From an uncultured Oscillospiraceae bacterium (GTDB lineage: Bacteria; Bacillota; Clostridia; Oscillospirales; Oscillospiraceae), in the NCBI GenBank assembly GCA_934646175.1, contig CAKUEI010000014.1:1-25052 (forward strand): a DNA stretch of 25,052 nt, written 5' to 3'. Below are positions 7,628 to 15,538 of the stretch, piece by piece. The translations under genes were made by a program, and so were the position numbers. A model generated the notes under the pieces. The model saw only the letters and a program-made list of their open reading frames with translations. It had not been told where the DNA came from and did not search any database. How positions within the stretch are numbered: position 1 is the stretch's first letter; each line of letters starts with the position of its first letter.

Positions 7628-8206
7628 TCAACTATTTCGGTGGGGCAGCTCCTGCCGGTACTCCTCCCGGCCCTGCTCAAACAGGTCGTTGCCTTTTGCG
7701 TCGATGGCAACTGTTAAGGGAAAATCCTTCACAGTCATTTTCTTGACAGATTCGCATCCAAGGTCGTCAAAGGCGATGACCTCCGCCGTTTCGATGCACT
7801 TGGCGATCAACGCCCCCGCGCCGCCCACGGCGGCAAAATACACCGCGCCGTTGCGCACGATGGCGTCCTTCACCTCCGCGCTGCGGCCGCCTTTTCCGAT
7901 CATAGCCAGCAGGCCCAGATCCAGCAACCGGGGGGCGAACTTATCCATGCGGCCCGCCGTGGTAGGCCCGCAGGAGCCAACGGCCATGCCCTGCTGCCCC
8001 GGCGTAGGGCCGGCGTAATAGATGACGGACCCTTTCATGGGAAAGGGCAGCTTCTCCCCCCGATCCAGCATCTGGAACATGCGCTTGTGGGCCGCGTCCC
8101 GGGCGGTGTAAATGGTGCCGGAAAGGAGCACCCGGTCCCCCGCGTGCAGCTTCTCCGCAACTCGTGGCAGCTGCTGCACCGTCAGTTTCAACGCTTCCTT
8201 CTCCAC
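7628..8206 (-). CDS. Fe-S hydro-lyase beta subunit (class I fumarate hydratase C-terminal type)
   Basis: This 192-residue protein is the C-terminal or beta part of the two-subunit class I fumarate hydratase/tartrate dehydratase family. It forms the substrate-binding swivelling domain that completes the active site of the 4Fe-4S alpha subunit. Typical segments are GDRVLLSGTIYTARDAAHKR, YYAGPTPG, GSCGPTTAGRMD, MIGKGG and AFDDLGCES. Length matches known beta subunits. The start is GTG 8206 with AGGAG 9 bases upstream, inside the end of the DivIVA-like gene; the genes are 3 bases apart. The alpha subunit is not in the window, which is unusual because alpha and beta are commonly adjacent. Fumarate versus tartrate specificity cannot be told. 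Confidence 0.93.
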   Translation of the reverse strand: MEKEALKLTVQQLPRVAEKLHAGDRVLLSGTIYTARDAAHKRMFQMLDRGEKLPFPMKGSVIYYAGPTPGQQGMAVGSCGPTTAGRMDKFAPRLLDLGLLAMIGKGGRSAEVKDAIVRNGAVYFAAVGGAGALIAKCIETAEVIAFDDLGCESVKKMTVKDFPLTVAIDAKGNDLFEQGREEYRQELPHRNS

Positions 8207-8209
8207 TTT

Positions 8210-9046
8210 TCAAGACTCCTCATCCAGATCCAGCGGCTCCGGCGCTTTGGGAGCCGTGGCCGCGCGGTAATCCCGTGCAAAGCCGCCGAAGGCCTCTTCC
8301 CCGTCCGCAAATCGGCCGCAGATCTCGTCCACCGTATTGCGGGCGCGATCCAACTCCTCCCGGGTCCGGGCGGCGGCCCCGTCAATGGCGGTGCGCAGGG
8401 TGTGGAATTCCCGCCCGGCCTGATCCAGCCAGTGCTCCACCCGGCCGCGGATCTCCTCCGCCCGTGCTTTCGCCTCATCCTCGGCGGCCTGGGCACGCTG
8501 GTGGGCCTCCAGCTCGATGCCCGCCACCCGGTCCTTCACTGTGCGGTAAGCCTCCGCTTCTTCCAGGAGGCTCGCCCGCTCTTCCTGCAGGGCGGCAAGC
8601 TCCGCCTCCGCCTTGGCGAGGGCTTCGCTCTTCTGGCCGAGGGCTCGCTGCACCTCCGCAAGGACGGTGACCTGCGCCTTCAGCGCCGCTGTCTCGTCCG
8701 CGGCACTCTTCGCCCGCTCGCTTTCTTCCCGCTGCATCGCCCGGAGAGATTCCAGTTCCTGCCGCAGGCGGCCGTTCTCCTGCCGGAGGGCCTCCTGCCC
8801 CTCTTTTTCCCGGGCAAGCTCACGCGTCAGCGCGTCGATCTTTTCCGTCTGGCGGTCGCGGATCTTTTCCAAATCGGCTGCCGTAGTCTCCGCCAGATTT
8901 TTTGCGGAACCCAGTGCCTCGATCTCTTCCTGCAAAGCGGCGGTCTCCCGCCGGTGCTCCGATGCAGTCTTTTCCAGGTAGGCGGTCACGTCCTCCCGGT
9001 TAAAGCCCCGCATGGCGCTGCGGAACAGCGTTTTCTCCGATTCCAT
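8210..9046 (-). CDS. DivIVA-like coiled-coil cell division/polarity protein
   Basis: This 278-residue protein opens with the DivIVA-type membrane-targeting motif: FRSAMRGFNREDVTAYLEK, about residues 8-26. A long heptad-rich coiled coil follows from about 30 to 250, rich in Glu, Ala, Leu and Arg. The tail is acidic (PLDLDEES). DivIVA family proteins sense negative membrane curvature at poles and septa and recruit division or cell-wall enzymes. It is longer than Bacillus DivIVA (about 164 residues) and GpsB (about 100). The gene is first in a two-gene operon with the fumarate hydratase beta subunit, a metabolically unrelated neighbour. It has its own promoter, divergent from the methyltransferase gene. 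Confidence 0.85.
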   Translation of the reverse strand: MESEKTLFRSAMRGFNREDVTAYLEKTASEHRRETAALQEEIEALGSAKNLAETTAADLEKIRDRQTEKIDALTRELAREKEGQEALRQENGRLRQELESLRAMQREESERAKSAADETAALKAQVTVLAEVQRALGQKSEALAKAEAELAALQEERASLLEEAEAYRTVKDRVAGIELEAHQRAQAAEDEAKARAEEIRGRVEHWLDQAGREFHTLRTAIDGAAARTREELDRARNTVDEICGRFADGEEAFGGFARDYRAATAPKAPEPLDLDEES

Positions 9047-9083
9047 GGTATCCCTCTTTTCGCCGATGATTTCTTAGTTTGTT

Positions 9084-9112
9084 ATTTTATCATAATTTTC
9101 GCCCCAGCACAA
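9084..9112 (-). promoter_or_regulatory. Promoter of the DivIVA-like/fumarate hydratase operon
   Basis: On the minus strand, TTGTGC (9112-9107), 17 bases and TAAAAT (9089-9084) lie 37 bases upstream of the ATG at 9046. An overlapping TTGCTT-16-TATGAT alternative also exists. Confidence 0.65.
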
Positions 9113-9146
9113 GCAAAACTCCGTCTCTTCCATGGGCGGGAATTTA

Positions 9147-9175
9147 TTGACGGTCTGTCAAGACAGTGGTATAAT
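9147..9175 (+). promoter_or_regulatory. Strong promoter of the methyltransferase-ECF-truA operon
   Basis: TTGACG (9147-9152), 17 bases and a perfect TATAAT (9170-9175) precede the methyltransferase start by 37 bases. The spacer contains the palindrome CTGTC-AA-GACAG (9155-9166), a possible repressor site between the two boxes. Confidence 0.85.
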
Positions 9176-9212
9176 ATTATGCTGTATTTTAGTATCTGGA
9201 GAGGTTTCTTTC

Positions 9213-10076
9213 ATGTGGATTGCAGACGGTTGGAAAGACTATGAGCTTCTGGACTGCTCCGGCGGCGAAAAGCTGGAGCGCTGGGGAAATTACACCCTTG
9301 TGCGGCCCGATCCGCAGGCCATCTGGCGCACCAAGCGGACAAACCCCGGCTGGCGCGCCCCTTCGGCCCGCTATTCCCGCTCCCGCACCGGCGGCGGCCA
9401 GTGGGAGAAGAACCGCCTGCCCGAGCGGTGGGAGATCGGCTATAAAGAGCTTACCTTCAACGTAAAGCCCATGAACTTCAAGCACACCGGCCTGTTCCCC
9501 GAGCAGGCCGCCAACTGGGACTTCGCCATAGAGCGCATCCGCACTGCCGGGCGGCCCATTTCGGTGCTGAACTTGTTCGCCTATACCGGCGGGGCCACCA
9601 TGGCCTGCGCCGCCGCCGGGGCCAGCGTCTGCCATGTGGACGCGGCCAAGGGCATGGTGGCCTGGGCCAAGGAAAACGCCAAAAGCTCCGGGCTGGAGAA
9701 CGCCCCCATCCGCTACATCGTGGATGACTGCGGCAAATTCGTCGAACGCGAGATCCGCCGCGGCCACCGGTACGACGCCATTATCATGGACCCTCCCTCC
9801 TACGGACGCGGCCCCTCCGGCGAGGTCTGGCATCTGGAGGATAACCTCTGGGACTTCGTCTATCTTGTGTCCGGCGTTTTGTCGGAGCATCCCCTGTTCG
9901 TCATTCTGAATTCCTACACCACGGGGCTTGCCCCCTCGGTGCTGACCTATCTGCTGGAATCCATCGTCACCCCCCGCTTCGGCGGGCACACCGAAAGCGC
10001 CGAGCTGGGCATCCCCGTCCGCGACAGCGGGCTGTTCCTACCCGCCGGTTCCACCGGCCGCTGGGTGTGCGGATAA
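9213..10076 (+). CDS. Class I SAM-dependent methyltransferase, RlmI-like
   Basis: This 287-residue cytosolic enzyme has a Rossmann-type SAM domain. Motif I is LNLFAYTGG (119-127). An acidic residue after the second strand (HVDAAKGM) would bind the SAM ribose. Motif IV, DPPSYGRG (193-200), is typical of nucleic-acid base methyltransferases, in particular the 23S rRNA m5C RlmI/YccW group (PF10672-like). The N-terminal PUA domain of classical RlmI is not evident; the first 90 residues are short and beta-rich instead. The start ATG 9213 has GGAGAGG 8 bases upstream. It is the first gene of a long operon, 21 bases before ecfA1. The rRNA target is inferred from family only. Confidence 0.85.
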   Translation: MWIADGWKDYELLDCSGGEKLERWGNYTLVRPDPQAIWRTKRTNPGWRAPSARYSRSRTGGGQWEKNRLPERWEIGYKELTFNVKPMNFKHTGLFPEQAANWDFAIERIRTAGRPISVLNLFAYTGGATMACAAAGASVCHVDAAKGMVAWAKENAKSSGLENAPIRYIVDDCGKFVEREIRRGHRYDAIIMDPPSYGRGPSGEVWHLEDNLWDFVYLVSGVLSEHPLFVILNSYTTGLAPSVLTYLLESIVTPRFGGHTESAELGIPVRDSGLFLPAGSTGRWVCG

Positions 10077-10097
10077 GCAAGAAACGGAGAGAAAAGC

Positions 10098-10952
10098 ATG
10101 AACGATCCCATTATCAACGTGGAACACGTCACATTTCACTATACGCCGGAGGAAGAGAACGCCATCGCCCCCATCGTGCTGGACAATGTGTCCCTCACCA
10201 TCGAGCCCGGCTCCTTCGTGGCCGTTCTGGGCCATAACGGCAGTGGAAAATCCACCCTCGCCAAGCACATGAACGCCATCCTGCTGCCCACCGGCGGCAC
10301 GGTGTATGTAGACGGCATCGACACCAAGGACGAGTCCCGCCTGCTGGACATCCGCCGCACCGTGGGCATGGTGTTCCAGAACCCGGATAACCAGTTGGTG
10401 GCCAACGTGGTGGAGGAAGACGTGGCCTTTGCCCCGGAAAATCTGGGGGTGGAGCCTTCCGAGATCCGCCGCCGGGTGGACGAGGCTCTTGCCATGGTGG
10501 GCATGACGGAGTACGCCGCCCATGCCCCACACTTGCTCTCCGGCGGGCAGAAGCAGCGGGTGGCCATCGCCGGGGTCATCGCCATGCGCCCCCGCTGCAT
10601 TGTCATGGACGAGCCCACCGCCATGCTGGACCCCGTGGGCCGGCACGAGGTGCTTTCCACCATCCAGAAGCTGAACGCTGGGTTCGGCATCACTGTGGTG
10701 CTCATCACCCATCACATGGACGAAGCCGCCATGGCCGACCGGCTGGTGGTCATGTCCGACGGTCACGTGATCGCCGATGGAAAGCCCAAAGAGGTCTTTC
10801 AGCGTGTGGAAGAGCTGAAGGCCGTGGGCCTCACCGTTCCGGAAACCACCGAGCTTTTGTGGCAGCTGCGGAAAAAGGGCTTTTCCTCCCTCCCGCTGGA
10901 CGCACTTTCCGACGAGGAATGTGCCGACGCGATCGCTGCCCTTCTGTCCTGA
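10098..10952 (+). CDS. ecfA1: ECF transporter ATPase subunit EcfA1
   Basis: This 284-residue ABC ATPase is one of two that power group II energy-coupling-factor vitamin importers from the cytoplasmic face. Walker A is GHNGSGKS (45-52) and the Q-loop is QNPDNQ (from 94). The signature is LSGGQKQR (from 147), Walker B is CIVMDEP with Asp171/Glu172, and the switch His is in ITHHMDEA. QNPDNQ and the DEPTAMLDP variant fit EcfA1/CbiO type. ecfA2 follows after 70 bases and then ecfT, giving the usual A1-A2-T order. The start ATG has CGGAGAG upstream. S components supplied elsewhere, such as RibU at 20196, share this module. Confidence 0.96.
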   Translation: MNDPIINVEHVTFHYTPEEENAIAPIVLDNVSLTIEPGSFVAVLGHNGSGKSTLAKHMNAILLPTGGTVYVDGIDTKDESRLLDIRRTVGMVFQNPDNQLVANVVEEDVAFAPENLGVEPSEIRRRVDEALAMVGMTEYAAHAPHLLSGGQKQRVAIAGVIAMRPRCIVMDEPTAMLDPVGRHEVLSTIQKLNAGFGITVVLITHHMDEAAMADRLVVMSDGHVIADGKPKEVFQRVEELKAVGLTVPETTELLWQLRKKGFSSLPLDALSDEECADAIAALLS

Positions 10953-11022
10953 ATCTTTCGCGGGCGCGACCGGCAAAAAGGCGGCGCGCACCATCCCTTT
11001 ACATCGAAAGGAACACTGATCT

Positions 11023-11880
11023 ATGGAACCCATTCTGGAAACCAAACAGCTCACCCATGTTTACAGTGAGGACACTCCCTTCCGCCATGTGGCCCTCGAC
11101 CATGTGGACTTCGCCGCCTACGAGGGGGAGTATCTGGGCATCATCGGCCACACGGGCAGTGGAAAATCCACCCTTATTCAGCACCTGAACGGCCTTTTGA
11201 AGCCCACCTCCGGCCAGGTGCTCTATGAGGGGCAGGACATCTGGGAAAGCATCGAGCGCACCCGTGAGACCCGCTTCCACGTGGGGCTGGTATTCCAGTA
11301 CCCGGAATATCAGCTGTTTGAAGAGACCGTTTATAAAGATATTTCCTTCGGCCCAAAGAACATGAAGCTGGACGAAAAGGAGATCGACCGCCGGGTGCGC
11401 GAAGCCGCCGCCTTCGTCGGCCTCACCGACGCTCAGCTGGAAAAGTCCCCCTTCGAGCTTTCCGGCGGGCAGAAGCGCCGGGTGGCCATTGCCGGCGTCA
11501 TCGCCATGGAGCCGAAGGTCCTCATCCTGGACGAGCCTACCGCGGGATTGGACCCCATTGGCTCTGCCCAGATCTTGCAGAATATCCGCGATTACCACGA
11601 TGCCAACAACGCCACTATCATTCTGGTGTCCCACTCCATGGAAGAGGTGGCTCGCAATGTGGACCGGCTGGTGGTGGTGAACGACGCGGTCATTCCCCTG
11701 TCCGGTGCCCCCCGCGAGGTGTTCGCCCACGAGGAAGAGCTGGTCTCCATGGGGCTGGACGTGCCTCAGGTCACCCGGGTGTTCCACCTGCTGCGGCAGA
11801 AGGGCATCGATATCGACCCGTCGGTCTTCACCGTGGAGCAGGCCGTCGAGGCCATTTGCAAGGCAAAGGGGGTGCGGTGA
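11023..11880 (+). CDS. ecfA2: ECF transporter ATPase subunit EcfA2
   Basis: This 285-residue second ABC ATPase of the ECF module pairs with EcfA1. Walker A is GHTGSGKST (42-50). The Q-loop FQYPEYQLFEETV, with Gln92, is characteristic of EcfA2. LSGGQKRR (from 146), Walker B LILDEP (Asp170/Glu171) and VSHSMEEV follow. The start ATG has AAAGGA 10 bases upstream. The 70-base gap before it contains a GC-rich imperfect hairpin (GCGCG near 10963 with CGCGC near 10986). The stop codon is one base before the ecfT start, so the two are translationally coupled. Confidence 0.96.
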   Translation: MEPILETKQLTHVYSEDTPFRHVALDHVDFAAYEGEYLGIIGHTGSGKSTLIQHLNGLLKPTSGQVLYEGQDIWESIERTRETRFHVGLVFQYPEYQLFEETVYKDISFGPKNMKLDEKEIDRRVREAAAFVGLTDAQLEKSPFELSGGQKRRVAIAGVIAMEPKVLILDEPTAGLDPIGSAQILQNIRDYHDANNATIILVSHSMEEVARNVDRLVVVNDAVIPLSGAPREVFAHEEELVSMGLDVPQVTRVFHLLRQKGIDIDPSVFTVEQAVEAICKAKGVR

Positions 11881-11881
11881 C

Positions 11882-12691
11882 ATGGCTTTGAAAGACGTTA
11901 CCCTCGGTCAGTTTTTCCCCGGCACCACGGTCATCCACAAGCTGGACCCCCGGGCGAAGATCATCCTTACGGTGCTGTACATTGTGGCGCTGTTCGTGGC
12001 CACCAGCTATGTGGCCTACGGCGTGCTGTTCGTCCTGCTAGCCGTATGCGTGGCCCTTTCCAAGATCAAGATGAAGAACATCCTGAAGGGGCTGAAGCCA
12101 GTTCTTTTCATCGTCATCATCACCGGCATTCTAAACCTGTTTTACACTCCCGGCGCCGGGGAGCCGCTGGTGGCCTTCTGGATCTTCAAGATCTATCCCG
12201 CGGGCATCCGCGCCGCCATTTTCATGATCCTGCGCATCACCATGCTCATTATCAGCACCTTTTTGCTGACCTACACCACCTCGCCGATCCTGCTGACCGA
12301 TGGGCTGGAGAGCCTTCTCGGGCCGCTGAAGGCCATTCATCTGCCCATTCACGAGCTGGCCATGATGATGTCCATCGCCCTGCGCTTTATCCCCACGCTG
12401 ATCGAAGAGACCGATAAGATCATGTCCGCACAGAAGGCCCGCGGGGCCGATTTCGAGTCGGGCAACCTCATCCAGAAGGCGAAGGCGCTGGTACCCCTGC
12501 TGGTGCCTTTGTTCATCTCCGCCTTCCGCCGGGCGGATGAGCTGGCTGTGGCCATGGAGTGCCGTTGCTATCACGGCGGCGAGGGCCGCACCCGCATGAG
12601 AAAGCTGCAGCTTGCCTCCCGGGACTTTATCGCCCTCATCCTCGGCTTTGCCATGCTGGCAGCCGTCATCGCCCTCAGGGTCATCCTGTAA
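11882..12691 (+). CDS. ecfT: ECF transporter transmembrane subunit EcfT
   Basis: This 269-residue membrane scaffold couples EcfA1/EcfA2 ATP hydrolysis to movement of the substrate-binding S component. Hydrophobic segments lie at about 26-60, 71-87, 108-131 and 247-268. The paired coupling-helix signatures are QKARGADF (184-191) and MECRCYHGG (225-233). In the second, the small residue before Arg, often Ala (E-A-R), is Cys. The start ATG 11882 is one base after the ecfA2 stop, with AAGGGGGTG as ribosome-binding site. It completes a group II ECF module. Confidence 0.95.
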   Translation: MALKDVTLGQFFPGTTVIHKLDPRAKIILTVLYIVALFVATSYVAYGVLFVLLAVCVALSKIKMKNILKGLKPVLFIVIITGILNLFYTPGAGEPLVAFWIFKIYPAGIRAAIFMILRITMLIISTFLLTYTTSPILLTDGLESLLGPLKAIHLPIHELAMMMSIALRFIPTLIEETDKIMSAQKARGADFESGNLIQKAKALVPLLVPLFISAFRRADELAVAMECRCYHGGEGRTRMRKLQLASRDFIALILGFAMLAAVIALRVIL

Positions 12692-12713
12692 CCTTTTTGC
12701 TTTGGGAGGCATT

Positions 12714-13463
12714 ATGCGCAATATCGCCTTAAAACTCATGTACGTTGGCACCGCTTATCACGGCTGGCAGGTGCAGAAAAATGCCGCCACCGTGGCAGAG
12801 ACCCTGAATCACGCATTAGAGACCGTGGTGTGCCACCCGGTCAACTGCGTGGGGGCCGGGCGGACGGACGCAGGCGTTCATGCCGAGCTTTACGTGGCCA
12901 ATTTCCACACCAGCTCCACCATTCCCTGTGAGCGGCTCCCCCTTGCGGTGAATTCCCGCCTGCCAGAGGACATCGTGGTGGTGAAAGCCACCGAGGTGCC
13001 CGATTCCTTCAATGCCATCGGTTCCTGCGAAAAGAAGGAGTACACCTACCGCATCTATAATTCCCGCATCCGGAACGCGTTTTACGTAAACCGCGCATGG
13101 TTTTACCCCAAGTATCTGGACGAGGCCGTCATGCAGCGGGCCGCCAGTCATTTCGTGGGCACCCACGACTTCGCCGCCGTCCGCAATGTGGGCACCGAGA
13201 CCCGCACCACCGTCCGCACCGTGCATTACTTCGACGTGTCCCGCTCCGGCGACCTTATTGAGTGTAAGGTGTGCGCCAACGGCTTTCTTTACAACATGGT
13301 GCGCGCTATGGTGGGCACCATCGTCTACGCCGCCGAGGGGAAGTTTTCCCCCGACAGCGTGCAGGACATCCTGCTTTCCAAAAACCGCACCGCCGCAGGG
13401 CCTACGGTGCCCCCCGGCGGACTGTACATGACCCGCCTCTGGTACGAGGAGGACGTGCTGTGA
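12714..13463 (+). CDS. truA: tRNA pseudouridine(38-40) synthase TruA
   Basis: This 249-residue enzyme isomerises uridines 38-40 in the anticodon arm of tRNAs. The catalytic motif is GAGRTDAGVHA with Asp52 as nucleophile. GFLYNMVRAMVGT, AAGPTVPPGGLY and the early LMYVGTAYHGWQ are also diagnostic. Length matches the family. The start ATG 12714 has GGGAGG upstream, 22 bases after ecfT. The ecfA1-ecfA2-ecfT-truA order is widespread in Firmicutes. Confidence 0.97.
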   Translation: MRNIALKLMYVGTAYHGWQVQKNAATVAETLNHALETVVCHPVNCVGAGRTDAGVHAELYVANFHTSSTIPCERLPLAVNSRLPEDIVVVKATEVPDSFNAIGSCEKKEYTYRIYNSRIRNAFYVNRAWFYPKYLDEAVMQRAASHFVGTHDFAAVRNVGTETRTTVRTVHYFDVSRSGDLIECKVCANGFLYNMVRAMVGTIVYAAEGKFSPDSVQDILLSKNRTAAGPTVPPGGLYMTRLWYEEDVL

Positions 13464-13509
13464 TCGTTCTGTTTCCCGGAGACATGTCCGGAAGGAGGGC
13501 TGCATATCT

Positions 13510-14679
13510 ATGAACGAAACGGAAGAACCAAAGGCCAAAAAGCGGCCCAATTTCTTTGTGCGCCTGCTTCTGCTGCTGGTCACCGCTGCGCTGGTGGCCG
13601 GGGCTGTGGTGCTGGTAGTATATCATGACCAGCTGAATTTGGACGCCGTGAAGCGCTATTTCACCTACCGGAAGATCACCGCCAACGAAAGTGGCCAAGC
13701 GGAGCTGATCACCCACCCCGGCGGCAGCAAGATCCACTTTGCCGCCTTGGGGGACGGTTACCTCATGTGCTCCGACACCGGCATCCGCCTGTATACCTCC
13801 GGCGGAAAGCAGCTTTCCGAGCGGCTGGTCAGCATGGATGACCCCGTGCTCACCTCCGGCGGTGGCCTCGCCGCCGTCTATGACGCCGGGGGCAGCAGCC
13901 TTTTTCTCTATGACAAGACGGAGGATCTGCTGGACTTGGAGCTGGAGAACGCCCACAGCATCCTCTCCGCCCGGCTCAACCCCTCCGGCTATCTGGCCCT
14001 GACGGCGGAATCCTCCGGCTATAAGGGCACCGTCACCGTCTACGGCCCCGATCAGGTAAAGCGCATGGCCCTGAACTATTCCAGTGCCTTTGTCATGGAC
14101 GCCGCTGTCTCCTCTGGGAACGACAAGGTCGCCATCATCACCATCGGTCAGGCGAACAGTGCTTTTGAAAGCCGTCTGCTCATCTATTCCCTAGATGAGA
14201 CCGAGGCATCGGTGAACGTCTCCCTGGGCAACACCGTGGTGCTGGACCTGGAATACGAACCGCAGGCCGTCTGGGCCGTGGGGGAGGGCAGCCTTTCCGT
14301 CGCTGCCCCGAACAGCGGCGAGGTACAGAGCTATTCCTACAACAGCCGCTACCTGAAGGACTTCTCTTTGGGCGGTGACGGGTACGCCGCCCTGCTGCTG
14401 GGGCGCTACCGTGCCGGCACCGCCGCCGATCTGGTGTCCGTGGACGCCGCGGGGCAGGAACTGGGCCGTATCCCCATGAACGATCAGGTCCTCTCCCTCT
14501 CCGCCGCCGGACGGTATATCGCCGTCCTGACCTCGGACCGGCTGGACATCTATACGAAAGAGCTTACCCTGTACAGCAGCCTGACCGATACGCAGAACGC
14601 CCGCTCGGTGGTCATGCAGGAGGATGGCTCCGCCATTCTGGTGGGCAGCAGCTCCGCCTGCATCTATCTCCCCGGCTGA
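13510..14679 (+). CDS. DUF5711-like membrane-anchored beta-propeller protein
   Basis: This 389-residue protein has a basic N-terminus and a transmembrane anchor (about residues 14-38). The rest is a probably extracytoplasmic domain of repeated beta blades, each resembling a WD40/YVTN-like propeller repeat (for example GDGYLMCSDTGIRLYTSGGK and ADLVSVDAAGQELGRIPM). I recognise the overall type as DUF5711, which in clostridia is often followed by a CvpA-like gene, as here. Function is unknown. The start ATG has GGAGGG 10 bases upstream. It lies 46 bases after truA, in the same operon. Confidence 0.75.
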   Translation: MNETEEPKAKKRPNFFVRLLLLLVTAALVAGAVVLVVYHDQLNLDAVKRYFTYRKITANESGQAELITHPGGSKIHFAALGDGYLMCSDTGIRLYTSGGKQLSERLVSMDDPVLTSGGGLAAVYDAGGSSLFLYDKTEDLLDLELENAHSILSARLNPSGYLALTAESSGYKGTVTVYGPDQVKRMALNYSSAFVMDAAVSSGNDKVAIITIGQANSAFESRLLIYSLDETEASVNVSLGNTVVLDLEYEPQAVWAVGEGSLSVAAPNSGEVQSYSYNSRYLKDFSLGGDGYAALLLGRYRAGTAADLVSVDAAGQELGRIPMNDQVLSLSAAGRYIAVLTSDRLDIYTKELTLYSSLTDTQNARSVVMQEDGSAILVGSSSACIYLPG

Positions 14680-14715
14680 CCCGGTTCCCGACGCGTTCAG
14701 AAAGGAGTGTCCTCT

Positions 14716-15444
14716 ATGGCTTCTCTCGCCCCCTGGATCTTTGACGGGATCCTGCTGGTCTTTCTCATCGTCTGCATGGTGCGGGGCGCTAAGCGGGGCA
14801 TGATCCTGGCCCTTTGCTCCCTGCTGGCGGTGTTCATCGCCTTTGCCGGGGCCAGTGTGGCCGCCAAGCAGCTCTCCCCCAAGTTGAGCGAAACCCTTCA
14901 GCCCCGCATTCAGGCCTCCATCGAAAAAAATCTGGAAAGTCAGTATGAGGCCGCCAAACCGGAGGACCCTTCCCCCACGGGAATGCCTCAGTCCGATGAG
15001 ACTGGGGATGAAAACTCTCTCTCCTCCGTGCTGGATGCCATCCGTGGCCTTGGCATTTACGAACATGTGGTGAACAGCATCCGCTCCTCTGTGGATCAGG
15101 GCTTTCATCAGGCCGCCAGCTCGGTGGCCGCCGCCGCGGCGATGGAGCTGGCTTCTTCCATCGCCTACCTGTTGACCTTTGTGCTTGGCTTTGTGGTCAT
15201 CCTGCTCCTATGGTATCTTCTCTGCCACGGGCTGGACTTGGTGGCCCGGCTCCCCGTGCTGCACGCCATGAACCGCTTCGGCGGTGCGGTGATCGGCCTC
15301 ATTAAGGGTGCCATCCTGCTGTTTGTTATCGCATGGGCACTGCAATTTTTCGGTCGCCTTTTCCCGGAAGATGTGGTGCAGCAGACCGTATTGCTGAAGT
15401 TTTTCCTGCGAACCAGTCCCCTCTCCCTGCTCTCCGGGTTCTAA
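14716..15444 (+). CDS. CvpA family membrane protein
   Basis: This 242-residue multi-pass membrane protein is related to colicin V production protein CvpA. The N-terminal hydrophobic pair (WIFDGILLVFLIVCMVRGAK with the following GMILALCSLLAVFIAF) is the usual family signature. It is followed by a polar, partly acidic loop (about residues 55-115), two more membrane segments near 145-180 and one near 200-220. CvpA proteins are linked to envelope homeostasis; the biochemical role is unknown. ATG 14716 is chosen because AAAGGAG ends 9 bases upstream, overlapping the alternative GTG at 14707. It is probably the last gene of the methyltransferase-ECF-truA operon. Confidence 0.85.
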   Translation: MASLAPWIFDGILLVFLIVCMVRGAKRGMILALCSLLAVFIAFAGASVAAKQLSPKLSETLQPRIQASIEKNLESQYEAAKPEDPSPTGMPQSDETGDENSLSSVLDAIRGLGIYEHVVNSIRSSVDQGFHQAASSVAAAAAMELASSIAYLLTFVLGFVVILLLWYLLCHGLDLVARLPVLHAMNRFGGAVIGLIKGAILLFVIAWALQFFGRLFPEDVVQQTVLLKFFLRTSPLSLLSGF

Positions 15445-15538
15445 CCCAACAATTTCTGTGCGTTTACCCGCAAAATTCACACACTGTTCACATTTTTGTG
15501 CTACGCTTTCCGATAACCCCGAAAGGAGCTGAGAAGCT

